A stretch of 38,947 nucleotides of DNA from Caulobacteraceae bacterium (GTDB lineage: Bacteria > Pseudomonadota > Alphaproteobacteria > Caulobacterales > Caulobacteraceae): NCBI GenBank assembly GCA_947452365.1, contig CANGCO010000016.1, forward strand, positions 1 to 38,947, given 5' to 3'. The position numbers and the translations under genes were made by a program. Of this stretch, positions 7,685-14,402 are shown piece by piece. How positions within the stretch are numbered: position 1 is the first letter of the stretch; each line of letters starts with the position of its first letter. Below the pieces are notes generated by a model. It was not told the origin of the DNA and searched no databases. It saw nothing but the letters and a program-made list of their open reading frames with translations.

Positions 7685-9879
7685 GGCGCCGAATTGGCCT
7701 CCTGTCGCTCACACCAGTCGCACCAAACCTTGATGAGGGCCGCCTCATAGCCTTCAGTAAAGGCCTTTGGATTTGTCATGGGGCTATGGCTGAGCTTCTG
7801 GCGAAGGCTTGAGCGGATAGCGCTTAGCTCATCGATTCGATTGGCCCAGCTGACCGCCTTTTCAACGTATTCCGCCTCTGACCGGGCGACCAGATCAGTG
7901 AGTCCAAGCTTTGTCAGATAACTATCGCCAATGCGGGATACGAGCATTTGGCCGCGCATAGAGATTTGCGGCACGCCCATCCATAGGGCCTGAAGGCAGG
8001 TGGTAGCAGCATTATAGGGGAAGGTGTCCAGCATGAGATCGACCTCATTATACTGGCCCAGATAGTGCGCCATGTCGGTTGCGCCCTCAAACCGCAATCG
8101 TGCCGGATCAACCCCCATGGCCGCAAACCGGTCGCGATAGGACTGGCAGACATCCTCTCGGTCAAACCCGGCGGTTTTGAAATAGAGTTTGGCGTCTGGG
8201 GTTTTGCGAAGAATCTCCGCCCATAATGCCAGGGCGCGGTCCGAATGTTTGCCATGAACGCCAAAACAGCCAAATGTGAAGTGGCCATTGCGAAGGGCCG
8301 GCGGCGGCCCAACCCTTATGTCAAACGCGGGCAGCTTATAGCAGATGCTGCTGACCGGCAGCCTCAAGGGGGTTTCAGTATAGAGATATTCATCTTCTGG
8401 CGGCAGCAGGTCCTTATCTGTAATGATGTAATCCATGGTCGCCAGCCCGGTCGTGTTGAAATACCCGATCCAGGTGGCCTGAATAGGCGCAGGCTTACGC
8501 GCAAAAACCTGTAGTCGCGCTAGGCTCGTGTGTCCCGAGAGATCAATGAGAATATCAATGCCATCGGTCATAATCATATTGGCGGCCCTATCATGAGAAA
8601 TATTGTTCAGTGAACGCCAATGATCAGCATAAGACCTCAACTTTTGCGTGACCGCATCGAAATCTGGGTTCACAGCATAGCAATATATTTCAAACCTATT
8701 CTTGTCGTGAAATTGAAGGACCGGCGTAATATAGTCAGCAACAGGATGGTTTTTAAAATCACCGGATACATAGCCGATTTTCAATCTCCGGTTCGGATCG
8801 GATGTATTGGCATGCGAGGTCTGCGCCTTAATCGACCCCATATATTTTTGCACCAAGGCCTTGGTGGATTGGGCAATATCTTCGGGAACAAGATTGGAGT
8901 CGTAGTGCATTGAGAAGATTATTTGTCCAAACCCGGCATCTTCTGAAATTGCAGAGCGGTCGAGGGCCTTTCGGGCCCATTTCCCCGATTCAACCAGATT
9001 GCCTTTATGGTTATGGATAATCGAGGTGTACTGACAAAAACTTGCCTCTTCTGGAAATAATGCAACTGCACGTTCACTAATGACGATCATGTCATCAATC
9101 TTATTTTGGTTCATAAGCGCCATGAGCAGGAAGTCATAAGCCTGATTTAGCAATGAATTGGCCGCGCTTGCGCTATGAATTGGATCATCCACAAATGCTC
9201 TGAGTATGGTCTCTGCCTGTTGATTTTTCTGTTGAGCGACATATAAAACCCCCCGCTCAACAACAAAAGCCTTGTTTCCGGGCGAGATTTGTTCAGCTTT
9301 TTCAAGCCAATATTCTGCCTCTTTGAAATTATGATTGGACGAGAATAGGCTGATAACGCTTTTTATTAAATCTAGGTTGTTAGGCTCTAGCTCAATCGCT
9401 TTCAGCATAAATTTAATTGACTCGTTAATGTCACTTTTATTCAAGTACGCGCCCGAAATTAAATAATACTCGAATCCGTTTAATTTATAATCGCCCGAAT
9501 TTAAAAGCCGGACTCCATATTCAATAATTTTTTCTGTAATACCGCGCCTACCATAAATATTAAACAAGACTGACAAAGCACTTGTATTTTTAGGATCTTG
9601 GGCTATCGCCCCTTCCAGTATAGAAATGGCATCATCCATATTGTTTAGGTGGGTGTGTGCCGCCGCTAATTGAAGCTTGTATGATATGTTTTCTGGGTTT
9701 ATCGCGACCGCTTTTTCAAGCGCCTTAACCGCATTCTGGTTCTTCTGGGCCTGCAAATAACACATGCCGAGCAGGCCCCAAAAATCGCCAAATTCAGTGA
9801 ACCGGCCTTGACCGCGGTTTAACAAGTCGATGGCCGCCTCAATCTGGCCGCGCCGCATATGGCTGTCGGCAAGCGCCAA
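7681..9879 (-). CDS. TPR / GT41 (SPINDLY-type O-GlcNAc transferase-like) glycosyltransferase, main part
   Basis: 732 residues if read from the TTG at 9879; no ATG stands at the beginning, and the reading frame continues upstream through one amber codon into the separate 82-residue piece, so this is probably a damaged 827-codon gene. Residues 1 to about 300 are TPR repeats (for example EKAVAINPENISYKLQLAAA and MLKAIELEPNNLDL). From about 360 comes the GT41 catalytic region: LKIGYVSGDFKNHPVADY, SGHTSLARLQVFARKPAPIQ, GCFGVHGKHSDRAL and DTFPYNAATTCLQALWMGVP. Bacterial members often glycosylate flagellin, adhesins or other proteins, or build glycans; the target here is unknown. Base composition of the TPR half is strikingly AT-rich compared with the neighbours. 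It is convergent with the acyltransferase (4-base overlap). Confidence 0.8.
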   Translation of the reverse strand: MALADSHMRRGQIEAAIDLLNRGQGRFTEFGDFWGLLGMCYLQAQKNQNAVKALEKAVAINPENISYKLQLAAAHTHLNNMDDAISILEGAIAQDPKNTSALSVLFNIYGRRGITEKIIEYGVRLLNSGDYKLNGFEYYLISGAYLNKSDINESIKFMLKAIELEPNNLDLIKSVISLFSSNHNFKEAEYWLEKAEQISPGNKAFVVERGVLYVAQQKNQQAETILRAFVDDPIHSASAANSLLNQAYDFLLMALMNQNKIDDMIVISERAVALFPEEASFCQYTSIIHNHKGNLVESGKWARKALDRSAISEDAGFGQIIFSMHYDSNLVPEDIAQSTKALVQKYMGSIKAQTSHANTSDPNRRLKIGYVSGDFKNHPVADYITPVLQFHDKNRFEIYCYAVNPDFDAVTQKLRSYADHWRSLNNISHDRAANMIMTDGIDILIDLSGHTSLARLQVFARKPAPIQATWIGYFNTTGLATMDYIITDKDLLPPEDEYLYTETPLRLPVSSICYKLPAFDIRVGPPPALRNGHFTFGCFGVHGKHSDRALALWAEILRKTPDAKLYFKTAGFDREDVCQSYRDRFAAMGVDPARLRFEGATDMAHYLGQYNEVDLMLDTFPYNAATTCLQALWMGVPQISMRGQMLVSRIGDSYLTKLGLTDLVARSEAEYVEKAVSWANRIDELSAIRSSLRQKLSHSPMTNPKAFTEGYEAALIKVWCDWCERQEANSAP

Positions 9880-9915
9880 GCATGCCTCAAGGAAATGGGG
9901 CCTGGCGGCGAGGGC

Positions 9916-10164
9916 CTATTTTAAAAGCCCGTCACCTTGATCAAAATGCCCAAGCTGACTGAGCATGGCTCCGAGATTGCAAAGCGCTTCCGGCTGGTTG
10001 GGGTTCAGGCTCAGGACCTGTTGGTAAAACCAAGCGGCCTGCTCAAAATTACCGCGAGTTTGGTTTTGTATTCCGGCTTGCAGCAGACTGCCGATCTCGG
10101 CCGACACGGCGGTGGCCTGGTCCGCGCCGGTCTTTTTCTGCATCCTGCGCAATTGACGATTCAT
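9916..10164 (-). pseudogene. Detached N-terminal TPR piece of the GT41 gene (stops at in-frame TAG)
   Basis: 82 residues, ATG at 10164, starting MNRQLRRMQKK. One complete TPR is seen (FEQAAWFYQQVLSLNPNQPEALCNLGAMLSQLG) and a second begins (HFDQGDGLLK), which the TAG at 9916-9918 cuts in the middle of a helix. Read through, the same frame continues ALAARPHFLEACLALADSH, exactly the TPR continuation expected, into the large GT41 frame. A single substitution, such as CAG to TAG, explains it. If the base call is right, this is either a recent null allele or a gene expressed as two polypeptides by restart at TTG 9879. Confidence 0.75.
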
Positions 10165-10302
10165 CTGGACTTCCCGCCTTGATCCTAATGCGCCCGCGAT
10201 GGGCCAGGCATAAGGTCAAGGCGCAAGCCCGAAGGAGCTTGGGTCACGCGACGAACAATACACCGGCCGGATCGAGGTCACCGTCCAGTGTTTGTATGGC
10301 GG

Positions 10303-10335
10303 CCAAAATTAAAATCAATACCTGCTTTCAGTATT
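10303..10335 (-). terminator. Possible terminator after the M20 peptidase gene
   Basis: On minus, AATACT pairs with GGTATT (10335-10317) around a 7-base loop, followed by GATTTTAATTTT, about 40 bases past the peptidase stop. The stem is short (6 bp with one G-U), so the call is tentative. The rest of the 209-bp spacer 10165-10373 shows no other gene. Confidence 0.35.
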
Positions 10336-10373
10336 TTGCAGCCCTAGATGATCAATTAGATTGGGAGGCCAGA

Positions 10374-11849
10374 CTAGTCCCCGGCCACCATGATCAATTG
10401 GGCATAATAGCCGGTCATGCGTTGCAGATTGTCCAGGCTGATATGCTCATTGGTGCCATGGATCATTTTGACATCCTTCATGGCAAACACGATCGGCTGG
10501 AATCGGTACACATCGGCCGAGACCTCGCTCATGCTGCGGCTATCTGTGCCAGCAATCACGAGGGCCGGGGCAATGGGTGCGCCGGGCGTGGCGGCGCGGG
10601 CCGTAGCGGCGACCAGTTTCCAGCCCTCTGACCGGGTCGAGGATACGGGCGAGGGCTGGCGCGGTGGGGCTTCCCAGCTCAAGGCAACCGGCAGATGGCC
10701 AATCGCCTTGGTCGCCTTGGCCATAACGTCCTCGGCCCGGTCCCAGGGTGCGATGCGATAATTGATCCGGGCGGTCGCCTCTTGCGGCAGGACATTTTCC
10801 TTCGGCGAGCCCTGCAACATGGTCGGGGCAATCGTAGTGTGCATCATGGCAGCCCCCGTGGGGGTCGCGCCAATCTGGGCCGCGAGCAAGGGCGCAAACA
10901 GCCAGGTATTGGCGGCTGCCATCTTGACCACCGGCTTGGCACTTGGCGCCAGACTCATCAACATATCAGCGCCGGGGCCTTGAAACCGGATTGGAAAGGG
11001 ATGGTCAGCGATCGCGCTAATGGCGCGGGAAAGGGCGACGACGGCGGTTTCCTTAGGCGGGGCCGAGGAATGCCCGCCGGCCCCCTTGGCCGTTAGGCGC
11101 AAGGTGCCATAGCCTTTTTCCGCAACCCCGATCAGGGTGGCGGCGCTGCCGGTCACTGGATTGTCGGCAATCACCACACTGCCCTCATCGAGGGTAAACA
11201 GGGCCTTGACGCCCTTGGCCTTGAGCACGGCGGCGGCTGCCCGCGCACCGGCGCCGCCGGCTTCTTCGTCCTCGCCAGAGACAATATAAATCGTGCGTTT
11301 GGGCACAAAGCCCGACTGGATCAGGGTTTCACAGGCCTCGAACAGCCCAACCAGCGAGCCCTTATCGTCAACCGATCCGCGGCCCCAAACCGCGCCCTCG
11401 GCAATCGCGCCCGAAAATGGCGGATGTTTCCACTGGCCCTCTGTGCCCTCGCTAATCGGCACCACGTCTTGGTGGGCCATGAGGATAATGGGAGCCAGGC
11501 TTGGGTCGCTGCCTGGCCAGGTATAGATCAGGCTATGGTTCAGCACGATCTGGCGCTGCATGACCTTATGTGCGGCAGGGTAGGTGGTGGCCAGCCAGTC
11601 ATGCAGCCGCGCCCATTGGGCCAGGTCGTTCTGGCTTTTGTCCTGGTGCGAAATGGTCGCGATCCGCACGGCCTGACTTAAATGCTCGGCAGCCTTGGCA
11701 TTATCGATCGCGGGCGGACTAGGCAGCTTGACCTGATCTAGATCGATGGCCGACGGGCCCTTAAACAGGGCGGTGCGCACCGCGATCGTGCCGCCAAGAC
11801 CGGCCAGCAGGACACCCGCAATCATTGCGCCCTTGGTCAGATTGCCCAT
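10374..11849 (-). CDS. M20-family metallopeptidase, PM20D1/carboxypeptidase S-like, membrane-anchored
   Basis: 491 residues, ATG at 11849 with GGGAGA upstream. Residues 8-28 are a signal or anchor helix (AMIAGVLLAGLGGTIAV), so it likely acts in the periplasm. The di-zinc site is complete: H126-x-D128 (LMAHQDVVP), bridging D161 in GSVDDKGS, catalytic E195 and zinc-binding E196 in SGEDEEAGG, D221 in TLDEGSVV, and C-terminal H464 in MIHGTNEH. The dimerisation/lid domain lies between, with GAGGHSSAPP. Length and KHPPFSGAI / WGRGSVDDKG fit the carboxypeptidase S / PM20D1 branch, which hydrolyses dipeptides or N-acyl amino acids. It stands 31 bases downstream of yggU on the same strand. The exact substrate is not known. 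Confidence 0.9.
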   Translation of the reverse strand: MGNLTKGAMIAGVLLAGLGGTIAVRTALFKGPSAIDLDQVKLPSPPAIDNAKAAEHLSQAVRIATISHQDKSQNDLAQWARLHDWLATTYPAAHKVMQRQIVLNHSLIYTWPGSDPSLAPIILMAHQDVVPISEGTEGQWKHPPFSGAIAEGAVWGRGSVDDKGSLVGLFEACETLIQSGFVPKRTIYIVSGEDEEAGGAGARAAAAVLKAKGVKALFTLDEGSVVIADNPVTGSAATLIGVAEKGYGTLRLTAKGAGGHSSAPPKETAVVALSRAISAIADHPFPIRFQGPGADMLMSLAPSAKPVVKMAAANTWLFAPLLAAQIGATPTGAAMMHTTIAPTMLQGSPKENVLPQEATARINYRIAPWDRAEDVMAKATKAIGHLPVALSWEAPPRQPSPVSSTRSEGWKLVAATARAATPGAPIAPALVIAGTDSRSMSEVSADVYRFQPIVFAMKDVKMIHGTNEHISLDNLQRMTGYYAQLIMVAGD

Positions 11850-11880
11850 GTCTCTGTCTCCCGCCCGTTATGGTGTGCGT

Positions 11881-12186
11881 TCAGCTTAGGTCAAAAGCGG
11901 CGGGCTTGGCCAGTCTCCGATCAAGATCGTTTTGGCTCAAACCACCGACCTCGATCTGTTTGAGCCGGGCGGTGGAGCCAGACACGACGGCGACGCTGGA
12001 TTTTGGCAGGCCCAGCGCCTTGGCGAGCAGTTTTTCCAAGGCGCTATTGGCCTCGCCCTCGACCGGCGGCGCACTGACGCGGATTTTCAAAAAAAGGCGG
12101 CCAGCCGGGTCCTTGGCCCAGCCGTCGATCTGATCGCGTCCACCGCGCGGCGTTAGCCGAACCGCAAGCCGAGCGCTATCGCTCAA
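11881..12186 (-). CDS. DUF167 / YggU-family protein
   Basis: 101 residues. It starts with TTG at 12186: an in-frame TGA sits six codons upstream (12202-12204) and no ATG or GTG lies between, nor any internal Met. The YggU signature is clear: LAVRLTPRGGRDQIDGW at the N-terminus, LKIRVSAPPVEGEANSALEKLLAKALGLPKSSVAVVSGSTARLKQIEV in the centre (shown here only as a family marker: VSAPPVEGEAN and GSTARLKQIEV). These small alpha/beta proteins are conserved but of uncertain function. It starts seven bases after the yggT stop on the same strand, an arrangement (yggT-yggU) common in proteobacteria, so co-transcription is likely. Confidence 0.9.
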   Translation of the reverse strand: MSDSARLAVRLTPRGGRDQIDGWAKDPAGRLFLKIRVSAPPVEGEANSALEKLLAKALGLPKSSVAVVSGSTARLKQIEVGGLSQNDLDRRLAKPAAFDLS

Positions 12187-12193
12187 GACCGGC

Positions 12194-12499
12194 CTAGCCG
12201 ATCAGGGCGCGCAAGGGGGCAAAGGCCCAGGGGATCAGATACTGATCGGCCGCCTGCAAGACGATGATGACAATCACCGGGCTGAGGTCCAGCCCGCCAA
12301 GCGCAGGCACAAACCGCCTTACCGGGGCTAGGATCGGGCTTGTAAAGGCATCCAGCCCCCTGGCCACCGAATAGACAAACCGGTTGCGCAGATTGACCAC
12401 GTCAAAGGCGACAAGCCAGCTCAAGACCGCATTAAGGATCAGGGCCCAGACCACCAAGGATAGGATGGCAGAGACAATGGCTTGCAGGAAACTGGTCAT
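12194..12499 (-). CDS. YggT-family membrane protein
   Basis: 101 residues from ATG at 12499; ten more codons upstream are open but lack support. Two hydrophobic spans: about 4-28 (LQAIVSAILSLVVWALIL) and about 70-90 (LSPVIVIIVLQAADQYLI). Between them is the family marker DAFTSPILAPVRRFVPALGGLDLSP. YggT (Ycf19-like) proteins are linked to osmotic tolerance and, in some bacteria and plastids, to division or membrane complex assembly. Downstream yggU is seven bases away. The DNA between this start and the tRNA contains a near-perfect palindrome that could control it. Confidence 0.9.
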   Translation of the reverse strand: MTSFLQAIVSAILSLVVWALILNAVLSWLVAFDVVNLRNRFVYSVARGLDAFTSPILAPVRRFVPALGGLDLSPVIVIIVLQAADQYLIPWAFAPLRALIG

Positions 12500-12528
12500 G
12501 GCGTGTCCGCTTTGGGCAATATGGGGCA

Positions 12529-12550
12529 TCGGCCCGAGGCCTCGAGCCGA
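12529..12550. promoter_or_regulatory. 22-bp near-perfect palindrome between yggT and tRNA-Ala
   Basis: TCGGC (12529-12533) and GCCGA (12546-12550) flank a perfect CGAGGCCTCG (12535-12544); only the 12534/12545 pair mismatches. It lies about 30 bases upstream of the yggT start in a divergent spacer. An operator is plausible but not shown. Confidence 0.35.
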
Positions 12551-12594
12551 CGACTTCTATCGCCCCGCGCCGCATCAGGCAAGTTTACGCCTGC

Positions 12595-12623
12595 TTGACA
12601 CGCTGCCACCCAGCCCCTTATCT
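12595..12623 (+). promoter_or_regulatory. Sigma70-type promoter of tRNA-Ala
   Basis: TTGACA (12595-12600), 17-base spacer, TTATCT (12618-12623); the expected start is near 12630, eight bases before the tRNA. The -35 is perfect and the -10 matches four of six. Confidence 0.75.
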
Positions 12624-12637
12624 GCCCCCACCCTTAA

Positions 12638-12713
12638 GGGGCTGTAGCTCAGTTGGTAGAGCGCTTCGTTCGCAATGAAGAGGTCAGCGGTTCGATTCCG
12701 CTCAGCTCCACCA
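12638..12713 (+). tRNA. tRNA-Ala (anticodon CGC)
   Basis: 76 bases including an encoded CCA. The acceptor GGGGCTG pairs with CAGCTCC and carries the G3:U70 wobble that identifies alanine tRNA. D-arm region TAGCTCAGTTGGTAGAGC, anticodon stem CTTCG/TGAAG with loop TTCGCAA (CGC, reading GCG), variable AGGTC, T-arm GCGGTTCGATTCCGC, discriminator A. Weak hairpin GGCTCG/CGAGCC follows at 12721-12745 without a T-run. No integrase lies nearby, so there is no sign that it serves as an attachment site. Confidence 0.97.
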
Positions 12714-12793
12714 ATTTCCCGGCTCGCAATATACAGTTTCGAGCCCAAGGGCGAACCGGGCCGGTCTAGGTCTTGCCAGGAGACGCAGTGGGT

Positions 12794-13423
12794 ATGTTTG
12801 ATAATGGCATCATCATTCTCGACTGGCTGGGGGTCATTGTATTTGCCATGACCGGGGCATTGGTGGCCTCCCGCAACCAGATGGATGCGGTCGGTTTTGT
12901 CTTGCTGGGAACTGTCACGGGGGTGGGGGGCGGTACCATCCGCGATCTGCTGCTGGATATTCATCCGATCGTTTGGGTTAAACAGCCTGGCTATTTGTTG
13001 CTGTGCTGCGCAGTTTCGCTGATCGCCTTTTTTACAGCCCACCTGGTGCAATCGCGCTATCGCTGGATCTTGTGGCTCGATGCAATCGGTTTGGCCCTAT
13101 TTTCCGCCTTGGGGGCGGAACGCGCCATGAGCGCAGGGGCATACCCGGTCGTTGCCATTGTCATGGGGATTATTACCGCCTGTTTTGGCGGCATAGTCCG
13201 TGACGTCCTCGGTCAGGAAAGATCGATCGTATTTTCCTATGAAATCTATGTCACAGCCGCGCTCGCCGCGGCGACGGCCTATGTCTGTGCCCACGCCTTG
13301 GGGGCACCGCGCGAACTGGCGCTATCGGCCGGCATAATATTGGGCTTTACGCTCCGTAGCGGCGCCCTTGTTTTTGGCTGGTCCTTGCCGCGCTATCGTC
13401 CCCGGGGGCCGCGCCAGCCTTGA
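12794..13423 (+). CDS. Trimeric intracellular cation channel (TRIC/UPF0126, YicG-like) family membrane protein
   Basis: 209 residues from ATG at 12794, with AGGAGA ten bases before; a GTG at 12788 is an alternative. The two-fold repeat of the family is visible: first half LDWLGVIVFAMTGALVASR..MDAVGFVLLGTVTGVGGGTIRDLLLD (markers FAMTGAL and GVGGGTIRD) and second half LDAIGLALFSALGAERA with GIITACFGGIVRDVLGQE. About seven membrane helices. Bacterial TRIC channels conduct monovalent cations; YicG in E. coli is uncharacterised in detail. It follows tRNA-Ala by 80 bases and faces the nitroreductase, with a hairpin between the two. Confidence 0.9.
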   Translation: MFDNGIIILDWLGVIVFAMTGALVASRNQMDAVGFVLLGTVTGVGGGTIRDLLLDIHPIVWVKQPGYLLLCCAVSLIAFFTAHLVQSRYRWILWLDAIGLALFSALGAERAMSAGAYPVVAIVMGIITACFGGIVRDVLGQERSIVFSYEIYVTAALAAATAYVCAHALGAPRELALSAGIILGFTLRSGALVFGWSLPRYRPRGPRQP

Positions 13424-13482
13424 CCCGCGACCCGTCCATCTAATGCAAGGCTACAGATGAGCGAGGTGGCCGTGTCTATACC

Positions 13483-13518
13483 GCGCTGGGCGCGCAGTTT
13501 CTCAAACCCGCCCAGCGC
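13483..13518. terminator. Hairpin between convergent TRIC and nitroreductase genes
   Basis: Perfect 10-bp arms GCGCTGGGCG (13483-13492) and CGCCCAGCGC (13509-13518), with an inner GTTT-CTC-AAAC stem inside the loop. It lies 60 bases past the TRIC stop and 14 bases past the nitroreductase stop. There is no T-run on either side, so termination is likely but not certain. Confidence 0.45.
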
Positions 13519-13531
13519 AGTCCACCCGTCC

Positions 13532-14209
13532 CTAATCGTCAAAGCCGCGAAACACGGCCGCTTCCTGGACCGATTTGCGCTCAGAGACTACGGCATTGGC
13601 GGGGAAGGTTTCATCGGGCCAGCCAATGGCGATGCTCTTCATAATGATCTGGTCATCGGCAATACCGGCATGTTCGCGCACGACGGGCGATTGCATAATG
13701 CCTTGGCTATTGATCACGGCGCCCAGACCGCGCGACCAGGCGGCATTGACCAGGGCTGTCGTGACGGCGCCGCAGTCAAAGGGCGTATCATCGCTGGTGC
13801 TTAAGACCTTGTCATAGGTGACGATCACGCAGACCGGGGCGTCAAATTGGCGAAAGCCGCGCAGGACCCAGTCTTGGCGCGCATCCTTGTCATCGCGGGC
13901 AATGCCCATGGCGGCAAATAGCTGCTTGGCAACCCCGACTTGGCGGTCACGGTGATGACCGGCAAAGGCCTCGCCGGTGCGAAACTCGCGCGAATGCGGC
14001 ACGCCCGCGAGGTTAAGCTCTGTATTTCCGGCGCGAATCCGGTCCAGGGGCTCGCCCGTCAGCACATAAAAGTTCCAGGGCTGGGTATTCATGGATGAGG
14101 GTGCGCGCATGGCCAGGCTTAGGATTTCTTCAATCAAGGCCCGCGGCACGGGATCAGGCTTATAGCCGCGAATACTGCGGCGGCCGAGGATTACATCGTC
14201 AAATTGCAT
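13532..14209 (-). CDS. Nitroreductase-family FMN-dependent oxidoreductase
   Basis: 225 residues from ATG at 14209; a TTG four codons upstream is weaker. The N-terminus DVILGRRSIRGYKPDPVP (Arg-Arg-Ser-x-Arg) binds FMN phosphate. APSSMNTQPWNFYVLTGEPL is the second FMN contact, and the C-terminal part has GLGAVINSQGIMQSPVVRE, ADDQIIMKSIAIGWPDE and the final VSERKSVQEAAVFRGFDD. The family reduces nitro compounds, quinones or flavins with NAD(P)H in the cytoplasm; physiological substrates are often unclear. It is divergent from the polyamine genes across about 190 bases and convergent with the TRIC gene. Confidence 0.92.
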   Translation of the reverse strand: MQFDDVILGRRSIRGYKPDPVPRALIEEILSLAMRAPSSMNTQPWNFYVLTGEPLDRIRAGNTELNLAGVPHSREFRTGEAFAGHHRDRQVGVAKQLFAAMGIARDDKDARQDWVLRGFRQFDAPVCVIVTYDKVLSTSDDTPFDCGAVTTALVNAAWSRGLGAVINSQGIMQSPVVREHAGIADDQIIMKSIAIGWPDETFPANAVVSERKSVQEAAVFRGFDD

Positions 14210-14402
14210 GTCACGCCCCAAATTGGTTTACAGCGATAATACATAACCAAGGCGCGGCGGGTATCCCTGTTTTTATCAATAGCCCGACTTATGAGGCTTG
14301 GTTCGTCTAGGTGAAAGCCTCCCTCCCGCTCGCGAAACTGAAACGCCTGTGATAGGAACCCCCCGTGCTGCGACATGGTGATCTGCGGCGGTGGAGGTGT
14401 TG

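Noticed and set aside
12611-12644. Inverted repeat CAGCCCCTTA/TAAGGGGCTG reaching into the tRNA acceptor stem
   Set aside because: The left arm overlaps the promoter -10 box and lies before the expected start site near 12630, so it would not be in the precursor RNA; likely chance, since the tRNA sequence is fixed.
12638-12713. tRNA-Ala as an integration site for a mobile element
   Set aside because: No second copy of the tRNA 3' end and no integrase were found nearby; only a TRIC channel gene follows.
12575-13051. 158-codon minus-strand reading frame over tRNA-Ala
   Set aside because: It runs through the tRNA and the start of the TRIC gene and shows the typical tRNA-Ala antisense translation artefact (ERNRTADLFIANEALYQLSYSP), so it is not a gene.
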